DNA of 6,810 nt from Dehalococcoidales bacterium (GCA_030672225.1 DAOVGW010000058.1:1-6810), one strand, 5' to 3'. Positions 1 to 5,076 are shown, counted from the stretch's first letter. Translations and numbers: made by a program. The notes: generated by a model from the sequence alone, not told the origin.

Positions 1-263
1 TCAACAGTTTCTATCATGTCAAAGAGCATTACCGCCTTTTTGACCTTGTTCCTCTGCAGGTGACCGATAAAATGCCACCTGGCTCTGGTACCCACTACCT
101 GGTAAGCCTCTTCGGCTTCCTGGACATAGTTTTCCCCGATAATCTTTACCCCGGCTGTAACAGCCTCCAGAACCTCGGCTGGCTTCCTTGCCTTGGCGGC
201 AACCACCAGTTCCACCCCTTGGGGTAGTTCAGCTAATATCTGGCTAACATTCTGTTTAATCAT
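1..263 (-). CDS. yggS: YggS/PLPBP-family pyridoxal-phosphate-binding protein, N-terminal part (cut by window edge)
   Basis: The first 87 residues are visible and the rest lies beyond position 1. The family (YggS, PROSC, PLPHP) is a fold-type III, alanine-racemase-like single-domain protein of about 220-230 residues. It binds PLP in the cytoplasm and keeps vitamin B6 and amino/keto-acid pools balanced; no catalytic reaction is firmly established for it. Visible family signatures are VVAAKARKP around residues 20-28, with Lys24 aligned to the PLP-binding lysine (K36 in E. coli YggS), IIGENYVQEA at 41-50, and RWHFIGHLQRNK at 62-73. The start is ATG at 263, which overlaps the stop of the upstream zinc-ribbon gene as ATGA, so translation is probably coupled. 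In many bacteria yggS lies near sepF or cell-division genes; what follows here cannot be seen. Family assignment is firm. Confidence 0.93.
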   Translation of the reverse strand, partial: MIKQNVSQILAELPQGVELVVAAKARKPAEVLEAVTAGVKIIGENYVQEAEEAYQVVGTRARWHFIGHLQRNKVKKAVMLFDMIETV

Positions 264-661
264 TTCAGTTTCCGGCCGCACTGAGGGCAATAAACCATGC
301 CATCACTTACTTCATTTTGACAGCTGGGGCAGTAATGCCCGGCGGCTTTCCTTTTGCCATTGCCAGTTGCCCATCTTGGGGACTTACTATGGCGAACTAG
401 AGAAGATAGCTCTTCTTGACTCATAATCTTCCTGGCTAGCTCTGGCTTAAGCTCCTTGGCGACCTCAAAACTTTCGTGGCAGGTGGTGCAGACTAGAAAC
501 TGCTTCTTTGAATACTGGAAGGTGGGCACAAAGTATATGGTAAACTTCTTCCGCTCTTGCTCAACTGAAAACACCCCGCGTGTTCTACAGTCGGGGCATT
601 TCATAGTGATATAGCCCAAACGGTCATAATAGCCTTTATTGCCAAAGAGAAAAAGCCACAT
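260..661 (-). CDS. Zinc-ribbon protein with two pairs of Cys motifs
   Basis: A 133-residue soluble protein with no signal peptide or membrane segment. Four CxxC knuckles are visible: CPDC at 22-25, CTTC at 58-61, CPSC at 111-114 and CPQCGRKL at 125-132. The first two probably form one zinc ribbon together with the N-terminal aromatic segment, a layout seen in small 'zinc-ribbon' hypothetical proteins that start with a WxFxFG-like motif. The last two form a compact C-terminal zinc ribbon separated by a charged linker (about 70-108). No enzymatic motif is visible and the function is unknown; nucleic-acid or protein binding is only a guess. The ATG at 661 is preceded by GGAAG with a short spacer. 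The stop codon overlaps the yggS start by 4 nt, so the two are co-expressed. A possible promoter lies just upstream, at 682-710. Confidence 0.85.
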   Translation of the reverse strand: MWLFLFGNKGYYDRLGYITMKCPDCRTRGVFSVEQERKKFTIYFVPTFQYSKKQFLVCTTCHESFEVAKELKPELARKIMSQEELSSLVRHSKSPRWATGNGKRKAAGHYCPSCQNEVSDGMVYCPQCGRKLK

Positions 662-681
662 CTGTCTTCCAGTAGGTAGGA

Positions 682-710
682 ATTAAATGTCTATTCTTAC
701 TCTATCACAA
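682..710 (-). promoter_or_regulatory. Candidate sigma70 promoter for the zinc-ribbon/yggS pair
   Basis: Read on the minus strand, TTGTGA (710-705) and TTTAAT (687-682) are separated by 17 nt. This would put the transcription start about 13-15 nt before the ATG at 661, leaving room only for the GGAAG ribosome binding site. Both boxes are imperfect, so this is a candidate. The alternative is read-through from the anchored-protein genes upstream. Confidence 0.35.
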
Positions 711-774
711 ATAGGGCTAAAGGGTCAGCTCCTCAAGAACCGAAATAGAGCCTCCCTACTAAGTGAAACCTTTG

Positions 775-809
775 TCTCATCCACTTTAATATAAAGGTAG
801 TGGATGAGA
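775..809 (-). repeat. 14-bp bulged inverted repeat spanning a stop codon (possible terminator or RNA 3'-end hairpin)
   Basis: On the plus strand the arm at 775-788 (TCTCATCCACTTTA) is complementary to TAAAG (792-796) plus TGGATGAGA (801-809), with a 4-nt bulge (797-800) and a 3-nt loop. In the minus-strand transcript this gives a 14-bp stem whose apex holds the TAA stop (788-786) of the upstream gene. No T-run follows on either strand, so it is not a textbook intrinsic terminator. It may still end or protect the 3' end of that message. Confidence 0.5.
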
Positions 810-1535
810 TGGTAGCGGTCCCCCCACACCCCAAAGCCATACGACACCGTCATCCAACGGGTCAACGGCATATAAATTGTCGCCTATAACAGCTAAATTA
901 AACCCAATACCGCCCATATAAATATAAGACGACAGCAGATATCCATCCCTCAGTGCTTTTACTTGAAGGATGCATGCCAATTCCTGAGATGATTTACCCG
1001 GATATGCTGTATCTGTATCATCCTGCGCAAGCCAACTAGTTAGCTCGCTAAGCGATGCAAAGTGCCTGGGGTCTTTCACCTTGTTCAACTCTTCTGATAA
1101 CGTTGAGACTTCCGCTTGTGCTGTTGCCAGTTCTCCTTCCAGCCTTGTGACCTCAGCTTCAGCCGTTGCCAGTTCTCCTTCCAGCCTTGTGACCTCCGCT
1201 TGTGCCGCTGTCAGTTCTCCCTCTAGCCTTGTGACCTCAGCTTCAGCCGTTGCCAGTTCTCCTTCCAGCCTTGTGACCTCAGCTTCAGCCGTTGCCAGTT
1301 CTCCTTCCAGCCTTGTGACCTCCGCTTCCTCTGCTGCCAGGTCTGATTCTAGAGTGGAAACAGTGCCTTCAAGGGTAGAAACAGTCCCCTCAAGAGTGGA
1401 AACATTCCCTTCCAAAGTAACTATCTCAGACTCAGCAGCCTTTAGGTTACTGGATTCTTGAAAATATAAAAACAAACTCGCTGCGAGTCCCGCTACTAAG
1501 ACACCAGTAATTGAAATGCTTATCCATTTGTTCAT
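786..1535 (-). CDS. Membrane-anchored coiled-coil protein with a small C-terminal head (degenerate transglutaminase-like?)
   Basis: This 249-residue protein has a hydrophobic signal-anchor at about 4-25 with no lipobox, so the rest is probably outside the membrane. Residues 38-65 are four heptads of the VSTLEGT type. Residues 66-149 are six 14-residue repeats of the LATAEAEVTRLEGE type with hydrophobic a/d positions, which together form a long coiled-coil stalk. The head, about 155-240, contains ELTSWLAQDDTD, a GYLLS segment and FNLAVIGDNLYAVDP. That pattern recalls small transglutaminase/papain-fold domains of Chloroflexota and archaea that carry Cys and His; here the expected positions appear to be Ser183 and Ile210, so the head may be inactive. 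This is an inference from memory. The start is ATG at 1535, directly behind AAAGGAGG; the in-frame ATG at 1559 lies upstream of that site and is rejected. The C-terminal tail after VWLWG is proline-rich and could reflect a frameshift at the G6 run near 821-826. Confidence 0.8.
   Translation of the reverse strand: MNKWISISITGVLVAGLAASLFLYFQESSNLKAAESEIVTLEGNVSTLEGTVSTLEGTVSTLESDLAAEEAEVTRLEGELATAEAEVTRLEGELATAEAEVTRLEGELTAAQAEVTRLEGELATAEAEVTRLEGELATAQAEVSTLSEELNKVKDPRHFASLSELTSWLAQDDTDTAYPGKSSQELACILQVKALRDGYLLSSYIYMGGIGFNLAVIGDNLYAVDPLDDGVVWLWGVGGPLPSHPLPLY
1089..1340 (-). repeat. Six 42-bp tandem repeats encoding a 14-residue coiled-coil unit
   Basis: Six in-frame 42-bp units encode residues 66-149 of the anchored protein. 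Several units are nearly identical at the DNA level: the plus-strand phrase CAGCCTTGTGACCTCAGCTT recurs, with CTCCGCTT variants. The unit length is a multiple of 21 bp, so gain or loss of a unit keeps both the reading frame and the heptad phase. The period and in-frame placement are directly visible; expansion or contraction is inferred. Confidence 0.9.
1341..1424 (-). repeat. Four 21-bp tandem repeats encoding VSTLEGT-type heptads
   Basis: Four 21-bp units encode residues 38-65 (one heptad each) between the membrane anchor and the 42-bp repeat block. They resemble the repeats of the neighbouring protease gene in both sequence and position, which supports common descent of the two N-terminal modules. 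Confidence 0.85.
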
Positions 1536-1564
1536 GGCTGTTCCTCCTTTCTTACACAAGATTC

Positions 1565-1609
1565 TTACCGAAAACCATTAACTGAAATAATTGCTGCCTG
1601 TTTACTCAT
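1565..1609 (-). other. 14-codon ORF in the gap between the two anchored-protein genes, with a duplicated translation start region
   Basis: The 152-nt gap 1536-1687 holds a short ORF encoding MSKQAAIISVNGFR, preceded by AAGGGGAAACGAAAA. This resembles the start region of the protease gene upstream (GGAAGGGGGAACAAAA followed by ATG-AGC-AAA). It could be a leader peptide, but a relic of the duplication that produced the two genes is more likely. I see no terminator hairpin with a T-run and no convincing promoter in this gap, so the downstream gene is probably transcribed from the protease promoter. Confidence 0.35.
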
Positions 1610-1687
1610 TTTTCGTTTCCCCTTTCTTATATGATAACTTTACTGTATGCCACTAGCTAAAACACTATTTACATCAGCACAATCTCA

Positions 1688-2749
1688 TTACCCTATGGTG
1701 TCTTGAATGAAGAGCTTGATTTCATCAATAGGAATGGCAAAATTAAGGCCTTCAGCAAACATTCTCTCGCCATCAATGCCCGCCAGAAATACTTTCCATG
1801 TATTGATGCCAATAACCTCTCCCTTAAGGTTAACCAAAGGGCCACCGCTATTACCCGGATTCACCGCCGCATCAGTCTGAATATATTCAAGGAAATCTCC
1901 GGTGTAGTAATCGGTAACTCGGATGGCCGAGACTATACCCCTTGTAAATGTAGCTGGCTCGCCAATGCGAAACTGATACGGGTAGCCTATGGCAACGACT
2001 TGCTCGCCAACAGTGATGTCCGCTGATGAACCCAACACAGCCGCGGGGAAATCGGTGCGGTTAGACACTATCTCTACTATGGCCAAATCTCGGTATGCAT
2101 CCTCGGCTACAATAGTAGCATCATATGTTGTGCCATCCATTAGCGTAATTTCAACTGAAATAGCGTCGTCTATTACATGTTGATTGGTAAGCACATACCC
2201 GGTGTTACTGATTATTACCCCAGAACCTCCACCGTACCAGCCATCACCTAGGTCAGCTTCAATCATTACCACGGATGGCTGTACCATAGCCACCACATCC
2301 ATCACGGCACGGTCATGGGCTTCCAGAGCTGAAACATCCCCTTCCAGAGCTGAGACATTACCTTCCGCAGCTGAGAGGTTCCCTTCTAGAGTAGAAACAT
2401 CTCCTCCTAGCGTGGAAACATTACCTTCCAGTGCGGAAACACCCCCTTCCAGTGTGGAGACATTACCTTCCAGAGTGGAGACATCCCCTTCCAGAGTGGA
2501 AACATCACCCTCCAGAGTTGAAATACCCTCTCCCAGAGTGGAAACATTACCTTCCAGAGTGGAAAGATTCCCTTCTAGATTGGAAATATCCACTCCCAGG
2601 ATGGGAACATTGCCTTCAAGAGCAGCTATTCTAGACTCAGCTTCATTTAGGTTACTGCTCTCTTGTAGATAAAATACCCCGTTAGTAATAGTGCCAATTG
2701 TTAGAATGACAATAATTGGAATGACCACCCATTTATTCATTTTGCTCAT
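1688..2749 (-). CDS. Membrane-anchored HtrA/DegP-like trypsin-family serine protease with coiled-coil stalk, no PDZ domain
   Basis: A 353-residue S1C-type serine endopeptidase, expected to cut misfolded or exported proteins outside the cytoplasmic membrane. Residues 7-28 form an uncleaved signal-anchor. Residues 41-145 are 15 consecutive heptads of the type VSTLEGN, with V/I/L and L at coiled-coil core positions. The protease domain spans about 147-350, with the catalytic triad His191 (TNQHVI), Asp221 (RDLAIV) and Ser301 (GNSGGPL), and QTDAAVNPGNSGG as the family signature. The chain ends at FAIPIDEIKLFIQDTIG, where typical HtrA proteins (about 370-500 residues) continue into one or two PDZ domains; none is present. 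The ATG at 2749 lies 7 nt after GGGGG; a second ATG three codons on is too far from that site. A consensus promoter is present at 2818-2846. The N-terminal module is shared with the next gene. Protease assignment is firm; the substrate is unknown. Confidence 0.93.
   Translation of the reverse strand: MSKMNKWVVIPIIVILTIGTITNGVFYLQESSNLNEAESRIAALEGNVPILGVDISNLEGNLSTLEGNVSTLGEGISTLEGDVSTLEGDVSTLEGNVSTLEGGVSALEGNVSTLGGDVSTLEGNLSAAEGNVSALEGDVSALEAHDRAVMDVVAMVQPSVVMIEADLGDGWYGGGSGVIISNTGYVLTNQHVIDDAISVEITLMDGTTYDATIVAEDAYRDLAIVEIVSNRTDFPAAVLGSSADITVGEQVVAIGYPYQFRIGEPATFTRGIVSAIRVTDYYTGDFLEYIQTDAAVNPGNSGGPLVNLKGEVIGINTWKVFLAGIDGERMFAEGLNFAIPIDEIKLFIQDTIG
2315..2629 (-). repeat. Fifteen 21-bp tandem repeats encoding coiled-coil heptads
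   Basis: Fifteen in-frame 21-bp units (315 bp) encode residues 41-145 of the protease. On the plus strand the recurring phrase is CCTTCCAGAGTGGAAACATC, with point differences. Units near the middle are the most alike and those at the ends the most diverged, a usual sign of turnover by slippage or unequal exchange. Each unit is one heptad, so changes in copy number would alter stalk length without breaking the frame. Confidence 0.92.
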
Positions 2750-2817
2750 TTTTGTTCCCCCTTCCTATGAAATCTTATTTAAGCCAGTAGCTTAAGACAC
2801 CGGCTAGCTTGGTATCT

Positions 2818-2846
2818 GTTATACTCTTCGTCATACCACTTGTCAA
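2818..2846 (-). promoter_or_regulatory. Strong sigma70-type promoter for the protease gene
   Basis: On the minus strand a perfect TTGACA (2846-2841) is followed after 17 nt by TATAAC (2823-2818). The transcription start would fall near 2811, leaving a 5' leader of about 60 nt before the ATG at 2749. No other good promoter is seen between this gene and the next one, so the two anchored proteins may share it. Confidence 0.75.
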
Positions 2847-2932
2847 TGCCTTGAGCTACCTTTGCTTGAGTGCTATAGTATGTTTAGTGGAGCTAGCCTT
2901 CGGCAGGGAAGGAAATTAGATTAACAAAACAC

Positions 2933-2960
2933 TTGACTTTTGCCAGCTTTTTGTTAAAAA
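2933..2960 (+). promoter_or_regulatory. Candidate promoter of tRNA-Leu
   Basis: TTGACT at 2933-2938 is followed after 16 nt by TAAAAA (2955-2960), or after 17 nt by AAAAAT. The tRNA begins 18 nt downstream of the -10 box, which fits a short 5' leader removed by RNase P. The -35 box is strong and the -10 box weak. Confidence 0.55.
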
Positions 2961-2978
2961 TTGAGGGCTTTTGCATGC

Positions 2979-3064
2979 GGGGAAGTGCCGGAATTGGCAG
3001 ACGGGCGCGGCTTAGGACCGCGTGCCTTAAAGGCGTGGGGGTTCGAGTCCCCCCTTCCCCACCA
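2979..3064 (+). tRNA. tRNA-Leu (anticodon UAG)
   Basis: A complete 86-nt class II tRNA. The acceptor stem is GGGGAAG (2979-2985) with CTTCCCC (3054-3060), all seven pairs matched. The D-arm contains the AATTGGCAGA loop typical of tRNA-Leu. The anticodon stem is CGCGG/CCGCG around the loop CTTAGGA, which puts TAG at 3013-3015 and reads CUA and related Leu codons. A long variable arm GCCT-TAA-AGGC follows, then the T-arm GGGGG-TTCGAGT-CCCCC. Discriminator A (3061) and CCA (3062-3064) are encoded, and another CCA copy follows at once. It lies upstream of thrS on the same strand, but thrS has its own promoter. Confidence 0.97.
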
Positions 3065-3113
3065 CCAGAGAAGGGGCAGCCGCTGAGGCATCCGGGGAAG
3101 CTGGCACAGGGGC

Positions 3114-3142
3114 TTGCACTTGCAGCTTGTGACTGGTATAAT
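3114..3142 (+). promoter_or_regulatory. Promoter of thrS
   Basis: TTGCAC at 3114-3119 and a perfect TATAAT at 3137-3142 are separated by 17 nt. Transcription would start near 3149, giving a leader of about 90 nt before the thrS GTG at 3239. That leader contains an attenuator-like element. Confidence 0.7.
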
Positions 3143-3182
3143 AGAGCTTTGAGGGTGCCGTGTAATAGTGGCGAGACTAAAG

Positions 3183-3215
3183 CCTCTTGTTCCTATACGG
3201 GGTGAGGGGTTTTTT
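3183..3215 (+). terminator. Weak intrinsic terminator or attenuator in the thrS leader
   Basis: CCTC (3183-3186) and TTCC (3190-3193) can pair with GGGG (3199-3202) and GAGG (3204-3207) around the loop TATAC, followed by GG and T6 (3210-3215). The stem is interrupted and includes G-T pairs. The same CCTC could instead pair with GAGG at 3151-3154, at the very 5' end of the predicted transcript, giving an alternative fold. It could either end the tRNA transcript or attenuate thrS. The T-run is clear; the hairpin is modest. Confidence 0.4.
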
Positions 3216-3238
3216 AATAGGTTTTAGAGGGTTCGGTA

Positions 3239-4999
3239 GTGGTCAAAAAGCAAGAGCAACAGAAAGGTGAAGGCAAAAATCCGGAGACAATGCGCCATTC
3301 AGCGGCTCATATTATGGCTGAGGCGGTGCAGTCCTTCTTCCCTGATGCCAAGTTTGGCATTGGACCGGCTATTTCAGACGGCTTTTACTACGACTTTGAC
3401 CTGCCCCGTCCACTTGTCCCTGATGATTTAGCGGCTATTTCGGCCAAGATGGAGGAGATAATCACTTCAGACTTACCCTTTGTTGACGAGGAAGTGACCA
3501 AAGAGGAGGCACGAAAGCTGTTTGCCGAGCAACCCTATAAGCTAGAGCTCATTGATGAAATCCCGGATGAGGAAGTCAGCTTGTACCGACAGGGCACATT
3601 TGTTGATTTATGCCGCGGCCCCCATGTTACTTCTACCGGGGAAATAAAGGCTTTCAAGCTACGAAGCATTGCCGGCGCCTACTGGCGGGGTGATGAGCAC
3701 CGTCCTATGCTGCAGAGGATATACGGTATTGCTTTTGATACTGAAGAGGCGCTTTCGGAGCATCTTAAAAAACTTGATGAAGCCGCCAGACGGGACCATA
3801 GAAGACTGGGCCGGGAGCTTGACCTGTTCAGCATTAATGAGCAGGCCGGTCCCGGGCTGGTTTGCTGGCATCCCAAGGGAGCCGTTATACGCCGTATTAT
3901 TGAGGATTTTTGGAAGGATGAACACACTAAACGGGGCTACGATATTGTCTATACTCCCCATATTGCCAAGCTGGATTTATGGAAAACCAGCGGTCATTGG
4001 GAATTTTACCGCGATTATCTCTACAGCCCAATGGAGGTGGAGGGAGAGGAATATATCATTAAGCCAATGAATTGCCTCTTTCACATCTTAATTTATAAGA
4101 CCAAACTCAGAAGTTACCGTGAGCTACCACTGCGTTATGCCGAGCTGGGCACGGTCTATCGCTATGAGCGCTCCGGGGTGCTACACGGTCTATCCAGAGT
4201 CAGGGGCTTTACCCAGGATGATGCCCATATTTTCTGCCGCTTTGACCAGCTAGAAGACGAAATAGTTGCCGTTTTAGAGCTAGCCCTCTTTATGATAGAT
4301 ACCTTTGGTTTTACCAGCTATAAGGTTCTACTTTCTACCCAACCCGAAAAGTATGCTGGCACCACCGAGATGTGGGATAAGGCTATAGAGACCCTGGCTC
4401 AGGCTCTTGAGCGGCAAAAGATTGCCTATAATATAGACCCCGGTGAGGGCGTATTCTACGGACCAAAGATAGATATTAAGTTCGAGGATGCTGTTGGCCG
4501 GGCATGGCAGGGGCCTACCATTCAGGTTGATTTTAACCTGCCTCAACGCTTTGGCGTCACCTACATTGGAGAAGACGGCAAGGAACATTCGGTAGCCATG
4601 GTTCACCGCACTGTGCTGGGTAGCATGGAGCGCTTTCTGGCCTCGCTCATTGAGCACTATGGAGGCACCTTCCCGGTGTGGCTGGCACCAGTCCAAGTAG
4701 CAGTGATACCGGTGGCCGACCGCCATCTGGACTATGCGCATAAGCTGGAGACAGAACTGAAAAATGAAAGGGTGCGCGTCCAGGTCGATGACCGGCAAGA
4801 GACGGTAAACCAGAAAATCAGGCAGGCGCAACTCAGTAAGATACCATATATGCTGGTAATCGGTGATAAAGAAGTGGCTGCCTCAACCGTTTCCGTTCGC
4901 TTGCTAAGTGGTAAACAGCGAGCTGACCTGCCCTTTGATAGTTTCAAAGAGACCATCAGCCAAGCTATAATAGACAAGACAAAGGAATTAGGGTTATAA
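3239..4999 (+). CDS. thrS: Threonyl-tRNA synthetase, form lacking the TGS domain
   Basis: A 586-residue class II aminoacyl-tRNA synthetase that charges tRNA-Thr with threonine using ATP, in the cytoplasm. The editing domain (about 18-200) keeps its site residues His20 and His24 (HSAAH) and Cys125 and His129 (CRGPH), so it should clear Ser-tRNA-Thr. The catalytic core (about 205-480) keeps the zinc ligands Cys279 (KPMNC), His330 (DDAHIFC) and His456 (MVHR), and the motif 3 region GSMERF. The anticodon-binding domain is about 483-580. E. coli ThrRS has 642 residues, and the missing part is the N-terminal TGS domain. The start is GTG at 3239, 7 nt after GAGGG; an in-frame TAG at 3218-3220 shows that no TGS domain is encoded upstream. 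It heads the translation cluster with infC, rpmI and rplT. Confidence 0.97.
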   Translation: MVKKQEQQKGEGKNPETMRHSAAHIMAEAVQSFFPDAKFGIGPAISDGFYYDFDLPRPLVPDDLAAISAKMEEIITSDLPFVDEEVTKEEARKLFAEQPYKLELIDEIPDEEVSLYRQGTFVDLCRGPHVTSTGEIKAFKLRSIAGAYWRGDEHRPMLQRIYGIAFDTEEALSEHLKKLDEAARRDHRRLGRELDLFSINEQAGPGLVCWHPKGAVIRRIIEDFWKDEHTKRGYDIVYTPHIAKLDLWKTSGHWEFYRDYLYSPMEVEGEEYIIKPMNCLFHILIYKTKLRSYRELPLRYAELGTVYRYERSGVLHGLSRVRGFTQDDAHIFCRFDQLEDEIVAVLELALFMIDTFGFTSYKVLLSTQPEKYAGTTEMWDKAIETLAQALERQKIAYNIDPGEGVFYGPKIDIKFEDAVGRAWQGPTIQVDFNLPQRFGVTYIGEDGKEHSVAMVHRTVLGSMERFLASLIEHYGGTFPVWLAPVQVAVIPVADRHLDYAHKLETELKNERVRVQVDDRQETVNQKIRQAQLSKIPYMLVIGDKEVAASTVSVRLLSGKQRADLPFDSFKETISQAIIDKTKELGL

Positions 5000-5000
5000 T
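4971..5000 (+). promoter_or_regulatory. Possible promoter overlapping the thrS stop
   Basis: TAGACA at 4971-4976 and a perfect TATAAT at 4995-5000 lie 18 nt apart, across the end of thrS. It may be a second promoter for infC, or a chance match in the stop-codon context. Confidence 0.3.
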
Positions 5001-5029
5001 TTGATTAGCCTCAGCCATTATGCTATAGT
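5001..5029 (+). promoter_or_regulatory. Extended -10 promoter for infC-rpmI-rplT
   Basis: TTGATT at 5001-5006 and TATAGT at 5024-5029 have a 17-nt spacer, with an extended -10 TG at 5021-5022. Transcription would start near 5036, leaving only about 38 nt before the infC start. This gives the ribosomal and initiation-factor genes their own promoter besides read-through from thrS. Confidence 0.6.
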
Positions 5030-5052
5030 CCATTTTTAAGTAACCTATCTTG

Positions 5053-5076
5053 TAGGAGGTAAGTAGGGACATAATT
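5053..5076 (+). promoter_or_regulatory. infC ribosome binding site with non-canonical start codon
   Basis: A near-perfect Shine-Dalgarno TAGGAGGT (5053-5060) is followed by TAGGG (5064-5068), then ATA (5071-5073) and ATT (5074-5076) in the infC frame. No ATG, GTG or TTG lies between the in-frame stop TAG (5053-5055) and the ATG at 5098, and that ATG has no good ribosome site of its own. AUU, AUC or AUA starts are typical of infC, because IF3 rejects initiation at them and so limits its own synthesis. Confidence 0.65.

Noticed and set aside
1081..1461. Plus-strand 126-residue Ser/Ala/Val-rich open frame with perfect-looking repeats
   Set aside because: It is the antisense reading of the 21/42-bp coiled-coil repeats. 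Since the unit is a multiple of three, every frame without a stop stays open. No ribosome site is seen and the sense frame has an anchor and a head.
1089..2629. CRISPR-like regular repeats
   Set aside because: The repeats are contiguous, in frame, and without unique spacers; they encode coiled-coil heptads.
2184..2672. Plus-strand 162-residue and 67-residue open frames rich in Ser/Glu/Thr or Pro/Trp repeats
   Set aside because: These are antisense shadows of the heptad repeats of the protease gene, which has clear catalytic residues in the sense frame.
3065..3113. Integration (att) site at the 3' end of tRNA-Leu
   Set aside because: No integrase gene is present in the window and no direct repeat of the tRNA 3' end is seen downstream; normal housekeeping genes follow.
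2933..3205. Plus-strand 90-codon open frame across the tRNA
   Set aside because: It runs through a complete tRNA-Leu and the thrS promoter, so it is non-coding.
3149..3238. T-box riboswitch ahead of thrS
   Set aside because: AGGGTG followed by CCGTG faintly recalls the T-box core, but it lies at the very start of the predicted transcript, the leader is only about 90 nt, and no specifier stem can fit.
3659..4977. Several minus-strand and one plus-strand open frames inside thrS
   Set aside because: All are out-of-frame shadows of a full-length, well-conserved synthetase gene.
5030..5073. L20-type autoregulatory leader upstream of infC
   Set aside because: The space between the promoter and the infC start is only about 40 nt, too short for the known L20 leader structures, and no matching fold is seen.
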